Shown here: positions 1 to 12,069 of the stretch, piece after piece
Layout of the letters: every line of letters starts with the position of its first letter
How positions within the stretch are numbered: the first letter of the stretch is position 1
Assembly (NCBI GenBank): GCA_014361295.1
Contig: JACIVX010000001.1
Span: forward strand, 693,924-757,923
Reading direction: 5' to 3'
DNA length: 64,000 nucleotides
Origin: Methanomassiliicoccales archaeon
Lineage (GTDB): Archaea > Thermoplasmatota > Thermoplasmata > Methanomassiliicoccales > JACIVX01
Position numbers and translations under genes: made by a program
The notes under the pieces: model-generated
The model's database searches: none
Told to the model about the DNA's origin: nothing
What the model saw: only the letters and a program-made list of their open reading frames with translations

Positions 1-2
1 AA

Positions 3-386
3 CCCGCACTTGAAGCGTTGAAAAAGAGAGGATGTCTACTTGGTGTGATTGCGAACGGCGAACACTACGTCAAAGAGGCTCTCGTTAAATTATCTCTGGC
101 AGAATATCTCGACGTCATTACGATCTCCGAAGATGTTGGTGTCGAAAAACCTGACCCGCGGATTTTTCAGTTGACAATTGAAAAGTTCAGCCTGAGGCCA
201 GAACAGTGTGTGTATGTTGGAGATGTGCCTGAAATAGATCTTGTTGGAGCACGCAATGCTGGTATAACACCTGTGTGGATCGATAGAAACAGGTTAGCTA
301 GAAAAATCGGCGAGATCAACAAAGTCGAAGTTCTTACTGATGTGGAATTTCTCTTTCCAATAATACCATATAAAAAAGATGAATGA
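3..386 (+). CDS. HAD-superfamily hydrolase, C-terminal part (cut by window edge)
   Basis: The reading frame is open from base 3, so the gene begins outside the window; a TTG at 18 is in frame but internal. The visible part holds HAD motif II (VIANG, with Asn where Ser/Thr is usual), motif III Lys in VEKPDPRIF, and motif IV VGDVPEIDLVGARNAG. This is the phosphatase/dehalogenase-type HAD core, which uses an aspartyl-phosphate intermediate; the motif I nucleophile Asp would lie in the missing part. The substrate cannot be told from this fragment. It ends about 240 bp before the promoter of the 23S rRNA. Confidence 0.85.
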   Translation, partial: PALEALKKRGCLLGVIANGEHYVKEALVKLSLAEYLDVITISEDVGVEKPDPRIFQLTIEKFSLRPEQCVYVGDVPEIDLVGARNAGITPVWIDRNRLARKIGEINKVEVLTDVEFLFPIIPYKKDE

Positions 387-814
387 TGATATTGAAAAGA
401 GGCGACAAAGCTTCTAAGATATTAAACCGAATCCTCGTTGAAACTCCTCAAGCACATCGGAAAAAATAAAATTAGACTAATTCATGTAAATTGGAGTTCA
501 TATCAAGAATCTCATATTGAGAAAAAAATGTAGAAGGTTCGAAATGCTTAAATAAGAACCGAATGATAAAAGAGATTGCCTGTCGGAATGTTCCAACAGG
601 CCGTTGTTCCCCCAAGGAATAACGTATTTATAGCCCCTTAGATATGGAGGCAAGCCGCCGCAGACCATGCCTATTGATGGTCTATGGCAGGTCATGATTC
701 ATTGCATGCACCCGTGAAGGATTCCTTCTCGGGGAAGCGGAGAGAACGACCAGGAAGGTGGAAGGTTCCTGGCGTTCCATGATTCCAATCATACGCAGCC
801 CGGACGTGTGTTAA
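387..814 (+). other. Gene-free spacer and 23S rRNA leader
   Basis: No coding region is seen. The stretch holds a hairpin at 579-600 (arms CCTGT/ACAGG plus GGAA/TTCC), two A/T-rich TATA-like boxes (547-556 and 625-632) and a G+C-richer segment from about 650. I take the latter as the transcribed 23S leader, with a local hairpin at about 750-772. Confidence 0.6.
622..634 (+). promoter_or_regulatory. Probable TATA box of the 23S rRNA
   Basis: TATTTATA at 625-632 sits where base composition changes from A+T-rich spacer to structured leader. Archaeal initiation about 25 bp downstream would start a leader of roughly 170 nt before the processing stem at 815. A second candidate box, CTTAAATAAG, lies at 547-556. 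Confidence 0.5.
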
Positions 815-831
815 GCCGATAGTCAGCGGCC
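815..831 (+). other. 23S rRNA processing stem, 5' arm
   Basis: GCCGATAG (815-822) and GCGGCC (826-831) can pair with CTGTCGGC (3752-3759) and GGCCGC (3741-3746). This gives 8 and 6 bp around a small internal loop and encloses the mature 23S. Such stems carry the bulge-helix-bulge cut by the archaeal splicing endonuclease. Confidence 0.65.
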
Positions 832-3738
<2,907 letters not shown>

Positions 3739-3740
3739 AC

Positions 3741-3759
3741 GGCCGCCTAAACTGTCGGC
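3741..3759 (+). other. 23S rRNA processing stem, 3' arm
   Basis: GGCCGC (3741-3746) and CTGTCGGC (3752-3759) are complementary to the 5' arm at 815-831. An alternative pairing exists between TTAAGCCGA at 811-819 and TCGGCTTAA near 3778. A short T-rich tract near 3848 may end transcription. Confidence 0.6.
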
Positions 3760-3922
3760 AGAGCAATGCGGTTGGCTTCGGCTTAACCGTCATACGGGCT
3801 GCGTATGTCCTTCCATTTATCGCTTTGATCAATGTCCTAGCTTCTCTTTTTATTGAAGAAAAGAGGACTTGATTCGGAGAATTCGAACAACTCAACCAAA
3901 ATTGCTGATGCGTAATCATTCA

Positions 3923-5026
3923 TCAAATAGCGTCAAAATCATGTGGTACGAATCTTCTGAGGCGCTTGAGCGCATCGAGCTTTTCCCGCTCTCCGATTTT
4001 CGCCTGTTCAACGCCATCGATCAACAACTGAATCGACTCATCCATCGATTTCCTATCAACCGGAAACGGGACTCCATCCTTACCCCCAACGGCAAACGAG
4101 AACTTGACTGGATCCTTCCAGCTAGGTTCGGCACCGTATATGAGTTCTCCTATCAACGCAAGGGCTCTGACAGTAGAAGGCCCAATGCCCTTTATCGAGA
4201 GCAACTCCTCATAATTCGTTGGATGGAATTCATAAGCTTCCCTCAATGCTTCCCAGTTGATCGATCTAGGCATGCTCAGACGCAATATTCGCTCCCCTGC
4301 CCACTCTGTGATGGAGCTTTGTCCCTCCCCGATGAAAACGATCTCTCGCTTCAAGCGATCCGTTCCTTCGTTGACCAGATCTACCGAGATTTTCCTAGAT
4401 TCCCCGCTCTTTCGTGAAGTCATGTCGAGAACCTTGTTCGCCTCAATACCTAATATAGCTGTGTGGGGCTCCTCGACGAATTCTCTTAACTCGCCCGAGT
4501 ACCAGTGATATCTCCTTGCATAACCCTTTTCCTGATTCATGCCTTGTTGAACAACGGTCCAATTCCCCCTTCTATCACAAACAAATGTATGATGGTAAAG
4601 CTCATGTCCGTCCTGGACCGCAACATTGTCGATCTTTGCGCTCATCCTACTCGCATAGATCATTCTAGCTTCGAGATCAGGCGACATTTCATGGCAATCT
4701 GCCCATGCCTTGATCTCATTCGGGGCTTCAGTCGAGCGCTTTCCCTTCCCCCCAGCGATGCAGATTTCGTCACTTGTCTTTAAGGCCTCCTTCAAGGCCC
4801 CACATGTAACGGTCGTTGTCCCTGAACTATGCCAGTCGAAGCCGAGAACGCATGAAAATGCCTGAAACCAGAAGGGATCGGCAAGCCTCCTGATGATTTC
4901 CTTCGAGTCGTATTCAATGATCATGACATCTGCGATCGCGGAGGCGAGTTTCACCATCCTTTCGAAAAGCCATCGAGGCGCGCTTCCTCCATGAAGTGGC
5001 AGATCCGCGAGACCGACCTTCGGCAC
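3923..5026 (-). CDS. DUF763 family protein
   Basis: This 367-residue protein opens with GLADLPLHGGSAPRWLFERM, the hallmark of DUF763, a family found in archaea and some bacteria whose function is not established. A helix-hairpin-helix-like segment (LLSIKGIGPSTVRALALI, around residue 280) suggests contact with nucleic acid; that is inference. The start is a GTG with only a weak purine-rich stretch upstream. It runs convergent to the 23S gene and is followed upstream on the same strand by the UPF0216 gene. Length fits the family. Confidence 0.85.
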   Translation of the reverse strand: MPKVGLADLPLHGGSAPRWLFERMVKLASAIADVMIIEYDSKEIIRRLADPFWFQAFSCVLGFDWHSSGTTTVTCGALKEALKTSDEICIAGGKGKRSTEAPNEIKAWADCHEMSPDLEARMIYASRMSAKIDNVAVQDGHELYHHTFVCDRRGNWTVVQQGMNQEKGYARRYHWYSGELREFVEEPHTAILGIEANKVLDMTSRKSGESRKISVDLVNEGTDRLKREIVFIGEGQSSITEWAGERILRLSMPRSINWEALREAYEFHPTNYEELLSIKGIGPSTVRALALIGELIYGAEPSWKDPVKFSFAVGGKDGVPFPVDRKSMDESIQLLIDGVEQAKIGEREKLDALKRLRRFVPHDFDAI

Positions 5027-5093
5027 AACAATCTCTCAGACGCTCACGTCTTAAAAACCTTCCGAGGAGTTTTCTGAAACCAGGGTCTCTTGG

Positions 5094-5492
5094 TCAAGGA
5101 ACGTAGAGGCAAGTGGTGGCAGTAGGCAGACGCTTTCTCAGCTCCATCAGGTGCGGATAGAAAATGCGGATCTCATCTTCACTCTCAGGTTCGCGATCAA
5201 TGATTCTTGAAACGACTTGAACTTCGATCCGTCCTGAGACCTTCCATGCTCCACCTGGATACGAGGTATCTGTCATAATGAAGATTGGCAGCTTGAGACG
5301 TTCTTTCTCCATGTCGTCGAGGAGAGAGGCGATATACTCGATTTCGTTCTTTGAAATTGCATAAGTGTTTCCATCTTTTCCGGTGTAACAAGGATCCTCC
5401 TCGTTGAGAAGATCGATCAGACGCCTTCTTATTGCCGGAAGATGGCGGTTCATCGAGGCGATGAATTTTTCGAATGCTCCGTTGCTGAACAT
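5094..5492 (-). CDS. UPF0216 (DUF61) family protein
   Basis: A small archaeal protein of about 132 residues. Its core (NRHLPAIRRRLIDLLNEEDP, then a segment ending IEYIASLLDDMEKERLKLPI) is typical of the UPF0216/DUF61 family, which has no assigned function. An ATG at 5492 is preferred over an in-frame TTG three bases earlier because a GGTG motif lies just upstream. It lies about 70 bp upstream of the DUF763 gene on the same strand, so the two may be co-transcribed. Confidence 0.8.
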   Translation of the reverse strand: MFSNGAFEKFIASMNRHLPAIRRRLIDLLNEEDPCYTGKDGNTYAISKNEIEYIASLLDDMEKERLKLPIFIMTDTSYPGGAWKVSGRIEVQVVSRIIDREPESEDEIRIFYPHLMELRKRLPTATTCLYVP

Positions 5493-5624
5493 CAAACACC
5501 CTCACGAATACAGTTCGACTAGAATAGCTTAATATTATCTTTTCACTGACGGATGATTTGCCAAGAATAAGCTAAGAATAAGCAACACATCTTTTTTCTT
5601 CCGAGAAGATGATTATGGATTAAA

Positions 5625-6239
5625 ATGAAGGGATTATATCAAATGCGGAAATTTCTAACGATTCTGCTCGTATTTTCCTTTTTCATACTGTCAGTTGTGC
5701 TTACAGGATGCATCAAGAAGAGCGAAATCCTTTTGAAAGAAAGTTTTGAAGGCGAGGTTTTTGAATGGAGCATCGGCAAGGACCTTCCCATCGATCCCAA
5801 CACTCAACTTCCGGTCAATGCATCCGCATGGATAACAGACTCTCGTGCGAGAACAGGAAACATGTCCCTCGTGTTGCAAATCGATGGAAGACAGGACGAT
5901 GGAACAATTTGGATTCAGAGATCAATCAATCTCACGGATATGAAAGATGGGAAGATTAGGATTGCATTTTATGTTTTCAACGAGGAAACTTCATTCAATG
6001 TTATAGCGAAAGTTGTAGCATTTATAGGTGTGATAGCACCGAGCAATGAATCAGATTTTGTCGAGCTCGGAAATGCAAACAGAGAGAGTGGCTGGATTGA
6101 ATTTTATTTGGAAAAACAATTTCAATTTGAGAAGACGCATAGTGAATTGTGGGTTGCGATCGGAATAACCGTCGCATGGGAAACGATGCTAAAATACGAA
6201 GTCGATGATATTACCGTAACAGCAGAATATCGATTATGA
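5625..6239 (+). CDS. Predicted secreted lipoprotein
   Basis: The N-terminus (KFLTILLVFSFFILSVVLTGC) is a basic-hydrophobic signal ending in a lipobox-like LTGC, so the mature protein is probably anchored to the outer face of the membrane through Cys. The rest is a beta-rich domain of about 170 residues with alternating hydrophobic strands. It could be a carbohydrate-binding-like jelly-roll, but I cannot assign a family. Two starts are possible, ATG 5625 and ATG 5643 (MRKFL...); the second gives a more usual signal peptide. It stands alone between UPF0216 (divergent) and nifB. Confidence 0.65.
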   Translation: MKGLYQMRKFLTILLVFSFFILSVVLTGCIKKSEILLKESFEGEVFEWSIGKDLPIDPNTQLPVNASAWITDSRARTGNMSLVLQIDGRQDDGTIWIQRSINLTDMKDGKIRIAFYVFNEETSFNVIAKVVAFIGVIAPSNESDFVELGNANRESGWIEFYLEKQFQFEKTHSELWVAIGITVAWETMLKYEVDDITVTAEYRL

Positions 6240-6385
6240 ACAGGATTGGAGATCCATGTTTACACCTTTGCTCTCATATTCGTCACACATATTATATTCA
6301 TCTTCTCGATTTATCAAAAGCACCACATATAAGGAATCAGAGAGGTACAGCATTAATTTTGAACAATTAATGATGAGAGGATCCA

Positions 6386-7663
6386 ATGGAGTCGGAACTT
6401 GAACAAAAGATTAGGTCAATGCTTGAAATGCATCCGTGTTACAGTGAGGGTGCCCGCGAGAATTGTGCAAGGATGCATCTTCCCGTCGCACCGCGCTGCA
6501 ATATTCAGTGCAATTATTGTAATCGAAGATACGACTGCGCAAACGAAAGCAGACCGGGCGTAACAAGTGAGATCCTCGCACCAGAACAAGCAGTCCAGAA
6601 AGTTCGTTATGTCAAAGAGAGAATTCCGAATCTTACGGTTATCGGCATCGCAGGCCCTGGTGATCCACTAGCCAATGAAGAGACCTTTAAAACGCTTGAG
6701 CTGATCCATAAGGAATTTCCCGAATTAACATTGTGTCTTAGCACGAACGGACTCTTGCTGCCGAAATATGTCGAGAGATTGAATTCCTTAGGCGTCAGAT
6801 TCATCACTGTGACCATTAATGCGGTTGATCCTGAAATTGCCAGCAAGATATATGATTTTATCTCGTACGAAGGAAAAATATGGCGAGGGATCGATGCAGC
6901 GAGAATCCTCCTTGAGAATCAGCTGAAAGGGGTGGAGATAGCTTCAAAAGCAGGGATGCTTGTAAAAGTCAATACAGTCATGATTCCTGGTATCAATGAG
7001 ACTCACATCCCCGAGGTCGCAAAGAAAGTCAAGGAAATCGGGGCCTATATCGTTAACATCATTCCACTCATTCCTGTCCCTGGAACAAAATTCGCAAATC
7101 TGAGGGCTCCAACGCCAAAAGAAAGGAAAATTCTGCAGGATATGTGCGAATCAGAGATTCGACAGATGCGACACTGCAGGTTTTGCCGAGCGGATGCAAT
7201 CGGTCTGCTTGATCAAGATCGCTCTGCGGAGTTTGCTCACATCACATGCGATACTCAGTTCCCAGAGAAAGGCTTGATCTCTGTGCAAATGGAAGGAAAG
7301 ACAAAGTACAGGGTAGCTGTTGCTTCCAGCGACGGCTCACACGTTGACCTGCATTTCGGGCATACCGATCGTTTCCTGGTATACAATGTCGAAGAGAATG
7401 AGATAACGCCAGCAGGCGAGATCACGGTTGATGCGATGATGGAAGTCCCGATGTTCGGCAAAAGCCATACGAATAAAATTGAGAGAATCGCCGAGGCTCT
7501 CAAAGGATTTGACATCGTATTGGCGAGCCAATTTGGCGATAGAGCGGTCGAAGCCCTGAAGCGTCGCGGAATTGTTGCGATGAAGGAAGCGGGTGATATA
7601 AGAACCGCAATTATGAAAGCGATCAGGCGATTATTTGAGAAACGTTCGAGAGTATTTGAGTGA
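6386..7663 (+). CDS. nifB: NifB-type radical SAM FeMo-cofactor biosynthesis protein
   Basis: NifB makes the 8Fe-9S-carbide core (NifB-co) of the nitrogenase cofactor from two 4Fe-4S clusters and SAM. Residues about 30-290 are a radical SAM barrel whose cluster ligands C38, C42 and C45 sit in APRCNIQCNYCNRRYDC, with NifB-typical flanks (ENCARMHLPVAPRC; GPGDPLAN). Residues about 305-420 are a NifX/NafY-like dinitrogenase iron-molybdenum cofactor domain. An SD-like GAGAGGA precedes the ATG. No nifH, D, K, E or N lies nearby. NifB homologues also occur in methanogens without nitrogenase, so nitrogen fixation is not proven. A TPP enzyme gene starts 9 bp downstream. Confidence 0.9.
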   Translation: MESELEQKIRSMLEMHPCYSEGARENCARMHLPVAPRCNIQCNYCNRRYDCANESRPGVTSEILAPEQAVQKVRYVKERIPNLTVIGIAGPGDPLANEETFKTLELIHKEFPELTLCLSTNGLLLPKYVERLNSLGVRFITVTINAVDPEIASKIYDFISYEGKIWRGIDAARILLENQLKGVEIASKAGMLVKVNTVMIPGINETHIPEVAKKVKEIGAYIVNIIPLIPVPGTKFANLRAPTPKERKILQDMCESEIRQMRHCRFCRADAIGLLDQDRSAEFAHITCDTQFPEKGLISVQMEGKTKYRVAVASSDGSHVDLHFGHTDRFLVYNVEENEITPAGEITVDAMMEVPMFGKSHTNKIERIAEALKGFDIVLASQFGDRAVEALKRRGIVAMKEAGDIRTAIMKAIRRLFEKRSRVFE

Positions 7664-7672
7664 GGTGTATCA

Positions 7673-9271
7673 ATGAGAGGATCTGACCTCCTAGTTAAAT
7701 GTCTTGAGAACGAGGGTGTTACTAAGATATTTGGCATCCCAGGGGAAGAGAACCTTGAAGTTATGGATAGTCTCATCGATTCTGGGATCGAGTTCATACT
7801 AACGAAACATGAGGAGTCTGCGTCTCTGATGGCTGAAATCGCCGCGTTTCTCACCAATGAGCCAGCGGTGTGTCTTTCCACGCTGGGTCCCGGTGCAACA
7901 AATCTTGTGACGGGAATAGCCGATTCTTATCTCAATTATATACCAGTGATTGCATTAACTGGGCAAGTCTGGCTTGAAAGGGCGTATCCACCGCAAAAAC
8001 AGTACATTGATCTTGTCGAGCTTTTCCGGCCGATCACGAAGGCGAGCTTGAGTGTTCGCGCTTCATCACGAATTCCAACGATCGTAAGGAGCGCCTTCGA
8101 TATCGCTACGCGAGAAAGACCTGGTCCTGTTCATGTGGAATTGCCAGAAGATGTGATGAGAGGCATCGCAGAAGGAGAGCCATTGCCAAGATCTCCGGTC
8201 GAGATTTCCGGAGGAGACGATTCTTCGATCGACATTCTCACAAAACTGATCGAATCCTCTGAAACTCCAATAGTTCTCGCTGGGCGGGGGATTTTGAGGG
8301 CGCGTGCGCAGGATGAATTCAGAGAATTTGTAAGGACGCTCAACATTCCGGTCGCTCATACCTGGATGGGAAGCGGCTTGATTCCATTTGATGATTCCCT
8401 CAGCCTTCACTCAGTCGGGTTAAGAACTCACGATTTCATGAGAAAGGCGTTTGAGCTTTCAGATCTGGTAATTGCCGTCGGTTACGATGTACTCGAGTTC
8501 CAGCCTGTTTTTTGGAATATCGGGATAAAGAAGAAAATCGCCTATATTGGTGTTTCTCACGCGGAAACAGCACCGAAGTTCAGTCCGGATATTCAGTTGA
8601 TTGGTAACATGAAGAAAACCTTGTCCTTATTAGCATCATGCGACGTGAGAAAAAACAACTGGACTTCTGAATTGAGGGAACAATTACATCGAAGGATGTT
8701 TAATCTACCTCCAGATGAGAGCCCTGTCAAACCTCAACTCGCTGTGCGTGCAATCAGGGACTGTCTTAGAAGAGAGGACATCGTTGTTTCGGATGTTGGA
8801 GCGCACTTGCTCTGGATGGAAAAACTATATCCAACATATGCGGAGAGAACACTGATTGCATCCAATGGACTGCTTCCGATGGGTATCGCTATTCCTGGTG
8901 CAATTGCCGCAAAGCTGGTATGCCCTGAAAGAAAAATCGTTGCAGTTTGTGGAGACGGGGGATTTTTGATGACTTCTTCCGAACTCGAAACCGCATCGAG
9001 ATTGAAAACGCCATTTACAACGGTAATATTCAATGACGGTGGATTCGGTATGATAAAAATCCGGCAACAGAAGAATTTCGGCAGGACAATTGGTGTTGAC
9101 TTTGGAAATCCTGATTTTGTCAAGTATGCAGAGTCATTTGGTGCGAATGGATACAGAGTTTCAACGGCAAAGGAACTCAGCGAAGTCCTGATGAATTGTC
9201 TCAGCAATGACGAGCTCTCGGTAATCGATGTTCGCATCGATTACAACGAAAACGTGCATTTGGTTGAATGA
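7673..9271 (+). CDS. Acetolactate synthase-like TPP-dependent enzyme
   Basis: A three-domain thiamine-diphosphate enzyme of the acetohydroxyacid synthase family. The N-terminal PYR domain has the catalytic Glu47 in TKHEESAS and the LGPGATNLVTGIADS motif. The central domain follows, then a PP domain with the TPP/Mg motif beginning GDGGF near residue 425. At 532 residues it lacks obvious transit or regulatory additions, and no ilvN-like small subunit is adjacent. It may make acetolactate for branched-chain amino acids (ilvD is at 23899) or act on another 2-oxoacid; the sequence alone cannot decide. It lies 9 bp after nifB and is probably co-transcribed with it. Confidence 0.85.
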   Translation: MRGSDLLVKCLENEGVTKIFGIPGEENLEVMDSLIDSGIEFILTKHEESASLMAEIAAFLTNEPAVCLSTLGPGATNLVTGIADSYLNYIPVIALTGQVWLERAYPPQKQYIDLVELFRPITKASLSVRASSRIPTIVRSAFDIATRERPGPVHVELPEDVMRGIAEGEPLPRSPVEISGGDDSSIDILTKLIESSETPIVLAGRGILRARAQDEFREFVRTLNIPVAHTWMGSGLIPFDDSLSLHSVGLRTHDFMRKAFELSDLVIAVGYDVLEFQPVFWNIGIKKKIAYIGVSHAETAPKFSPDIQLIGNMKKTLSLLASCDVRKNNWTSELREQLHRRMFNLPPDESPVKPQLAVRAIRDCLRREDIVVSDVGAHLLWMEKLYPTYAERTLIASNGLLPMGIAIPGAIAAKLVCPERKIVAVCGDGGFLMTSSELETASRLKTPFTTVIFNDGGFGMIKIRQQKNFGRTIGVDFGNPDFVKYAESFGANGYRVSTAKELSEVLMNCLSNDELSVIDVRIDYNENVHLVE

Positions 9272-9378
9272 TAAAAAAATTAACATCACTGAAAAAATAA
9301 ATGTCCACTTTTGATCTAACGCTGGCTGACAAGTGCGATTAAAAAGATTAAAATAAAGACCCCCCAATACGCAGAGCA

Positions 9379-12069
9379 ATGAATACCTCGGAATATGAGC
9401 TTGATTATTTTAAAAGCAAAGGCTTCACAAGGAAAAAATGCAGTAAATGTGGCCGATATTACTGGACTCTGGGGCCGTGGGAGACTTGCGGCGAGCCACC
9501 CTGCGAAGAGTACACGTTCATTGGAAATTCACCAATGAACAAATCACTTACCCTCCATGAAATGAGGGAAGCGTATCTCAAATTCTTTGAGAAAAATGGA
9601 CACACCCGTGTGAGCCGCTATCCCATCGTTGCCAGGTGGAGAGATGACGTTTTTTTTACACAGGCATCGATATACGATTTTCAGCCTTGGGTTATCGAGG
9701 GTGTAGTGGATCCACCTGCGAATCCCCTCGTTATTTCACAGACATGCGTCAGATTTAATGATATTGATAACGTGGGAAAAACTGGAAGGCACTTTACCTT
9801 TTTTGAGATGCTCGCTCATCACGCTTTTAACAAAAGGAACAAAGAGATATATTTTAAAGATCGAACCGTGGAACTCTGTCATGAATTCTTTACAAACTGT
9901 CTCGGCGTTTCGCCGGAGAAGATGAGATACATTGAGGAATGGTGGGAAGGTGGGGGAAACTCTGGTCCTTGTCTTGAAGTTATTCTCGATGGTGTTGAGC
10001 TAGCCACACTCGTGTTCATGATGTATAAAGACGAACCAGATGGAAGAAAGCCGTTGAACATGACTGTGGTTGACACTGGATACGGTCTCGAGAGAATTAC
10101 ATGGGTATCGCAGGGGACATCCTCAGCATATGAAGCGGTATTCGGACCAGTGCTTCAGCATCTCAAGGAAATCGCTGGCATATCCACGGATTCAAGAATT
10201 CTCGACGAGTATTGCAAAGTCGCTGGCATGACCAATGCCCGTACTGCCGCGGATATCAAGAGAATCAGAGAGATGACGGCGGAGCGAATAGGGATATCCT
10301 ATGGAGAGCTCATTCAGTGCGTCAAACCTCTCGAGGACATTTACGTGATCTGCGATCACACAAGGGCTCTGGCATTCATGCTCAACGACGGTGTCGTACC
10401 ATCAAACGTCAGAGAGGGTTATTTCGCGCGATTACTGGTTCGAAGAGCGCTTAGGGCAATGCGCGATTTGGGCATCAACATTCCGCTATCAGAGATCGTC
10501 AACAGACAGATTGATTTCTTCAGCGCCATTTTCACTGAAATGAAGGAAAACAAAGAAGACATTTTGGGACTCGTTGATTATGAAGAAGAAAAATACAAAG
10601 AGACATTGGCGAGGGGAAGACAGCTCGTCTCGAGGATTACTAAGAATCTCGGACCTGAGGAACGCATTTCGACTGAAATGCTCATAGAACTCTATGACTC
10701 ACACGGTTTAAATCCCGAAATCGTGCAGGAGTTTGCATCTCTTCAAGTTGATATCCCAGACGATTTCTATATTCGGGTTGCGGCAAGGCACGAGAAACCT
10801 GAAATGATGAAAGAGGAAAGTATTTCATCCGAAGTACCCGAAAACCTTCCAGAAACGAAACTTCTATATTACGAAGATCCAGAACTCTTCGAATTCGAAG
10901 CGACGGTCATTGCGAAGATCGACAGAGGGGTTATTCTTGACAGAACTGCATTCTATCCAGAAGGGGGAGGACAGGAATGGGACACAGGTACACTGAACGG
11001 CATGAAGGTGACTAGAGTGTTAAGAAAGGGGAATTCAGTTGTTCACTTTTTAGAAGGTGATCTCTTCGAGGTCGGAACGAGAGTTAAGGGGATCGTCGAT
11101 AAGAAAAGAAGAATTCAACTTATGAGACACCATACGGCTGCTCATCTCATCAATGGCATTGCAAGAAAACTTCTTGGAAATCACGTATGGCAAGCTGGTG
11201 CACACAAGTCCGAAGATTTTGGTCGCCTCGACATCACTCATCATCAGAACTTGACAAGAGAACAGATCAATGCACTCGAAAAAGAAGTTAATCACATTGT
11301 CCTAGAGAATCTACCAGTAAGGATCAAGATGATGCCGCGGGTCGAAGCGGAAAAGTCATATGGATTCCGTTTGTACCAGGGAGGAGTGGTTCCAGGTGCG
11401 ATCATAAGAGTCGTTGAAGTTGAAGGAGTCGATGCTGAGGCTTGCGGTGGCCTCCACTGCAAAAACACTGGGCAGGTTGGGCTCGTTCGTATTTCGAGAA
11501 CAAAACGAATTCAGGACGGTGTCGTTCGCATTGAATATTCCGTTGGAATGTCCGCAGTGGAAAACGTGATCAGGGATAAGGAAATTGTTTGGCTGCTCTC
11601 AGAAAAATTGAAAACGACACCAGAGCAGCTGATACCCATATGCGATAAGATTCTCGAAGAATTGAAACAGACAAAAAGGGCGTATGAGGATCTGAGAACA
11701 GCCTACAATAATACCATTCTTGATCGTCTACTAGGGAATGCTGCTGTTATCGACAATATGAAAATTGTTGCATATCGCGTGAGGGGATTCGAAGATCCTA
11801 TAGAGATCTCCAGAGCACTTGCGACAAGAGAAAATGTTTTATCCGTAATCGTAAGTTCTGAAAAGAATCCGAGAATCTTAGTTTCGTGTGGCGAAGATGT
11901 CGAGATCGACTGTAGATTAGTTCTCAAGGAGATTACGGCGTTGGCGGGCGGCGCTGGTGGCGGGAAAAGGGAGTTTGCGCAAGCAGGTGGGTTGCGAGAG
12001 GAAATGATCGATGAGGTTCTGCGGAACGTGCCCGAAATTGTGAGAAAGTTGATGTCAGGATGTGCTTGA
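9379..12069 (+). CDS. alaS: Alanyl-tRNA synthetase, archaeal type
   Basis: AlaS charges tRNA-Ala and clears mis-acylated Ser/Gly. At 896 residues it has the archaeal N-terminal extension with a CSKCGRYYWTL zinc-like motif. Next come the class II catalytic core (TRVSRYPIVARWRDD, GNSGPCLEV), an editing domain with the HHTAAH metal motif and CGGLHC, and a C-terminal domain ending in a glycine-rich GGAGGGKREFAQAGG segment. A TATA-like AAAATAAA lies about 25 bp before the ATG, which suggests a leaderless transcript. The next gene overlaps its stop. Confidence 0.97.
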   Translation: MNTSEYELDYFKSKGFTRKKCSKCGRYYWTLGPWETCGEPPCEEYTFIGNSPMNKSLTLHEMREAYLKFFEKNGHTRVSRYPIVARWRDDVFFTQASIYDFQPWVIEGVVDPPANPLVISQTCVRFNDIDNVGKTGRHFTFFEMLAHHAFNKRNKEIYFKDRTVELCHEFFTNCLGVSPEKMRYIEEWWEGGGNSGPCLEVILDGVELATLVFMMYKDEPDGRKPLNMTVVDTGYGLERITWVSQGTSSAYEAVFGPVLQHLKEIAGISTDSRILDEYCKVAGMTNARTAADIKRIREMTAERIGISYGELIQCVKPLEDIYVICDHTRALAFMLNDGVVPSNVREGYFARLLVRRALRAMRDLGINIPLSEIVNRQIDFFSAIFTEMKENKEDILGLVDYEEEKYKETLARGRQLVSRITKNLGPEERISTEMLIELYDSHGLNPEIVQEFASLQVDIPDDFYIRVAARHEKPEMMKEESISSEVPENLPETKLLYYEDPELFEFEATVIAKIDRGVILDRTAFYPEGGGQEWDTGTLNGMKVTRVLRKGNSVVHFLEGDLFEVGTRVKGIVDKKRRIQLMRHHTAAHLINGIARKLLGNHVWQAGAHKSEDFGRLDITHHQNLTREQINALEKEVNHIVLENLPVRIKMMPRVEAEKSYGFRLYQGGVVPGAIIRVVEVEGVDAEACGGLHCKNTGQVGLVRISRTKRIQDGVVRIEYSVGMSAVENVIRDKEIVWLLSEKLKTTPEQLIPICDKILEELKQTKRAYEDLRTAYNNTILDRLLGNAAVIDNMKIVAYRVRGFEDPIEISRALATRENVLSVIVSSEKNPRILVSCGEDVEIDCRLVLKEITALAGGAGGGKREFAQAGGLREEMIDEVLRNVPEIVRKLMSGCA

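Noticed and set aside
3741-3860. Possible 5S rRNA just after the 23S
   Set aside because: The length and the conserved 5S loop sequences do not fit; the region is explained by the 23S processing stem.
3869-4783. Three plus-strand frames of 182, 83 and 92 codons
   Set aside because: Antisense to the DUF763 gene, with no family features.
7255-7881. A 208-codon minus-strand frame
   Set aside because: Antisense across the end of nifB and start of the TPP enzyme; low-complexity Ser/Ile-rich translation.
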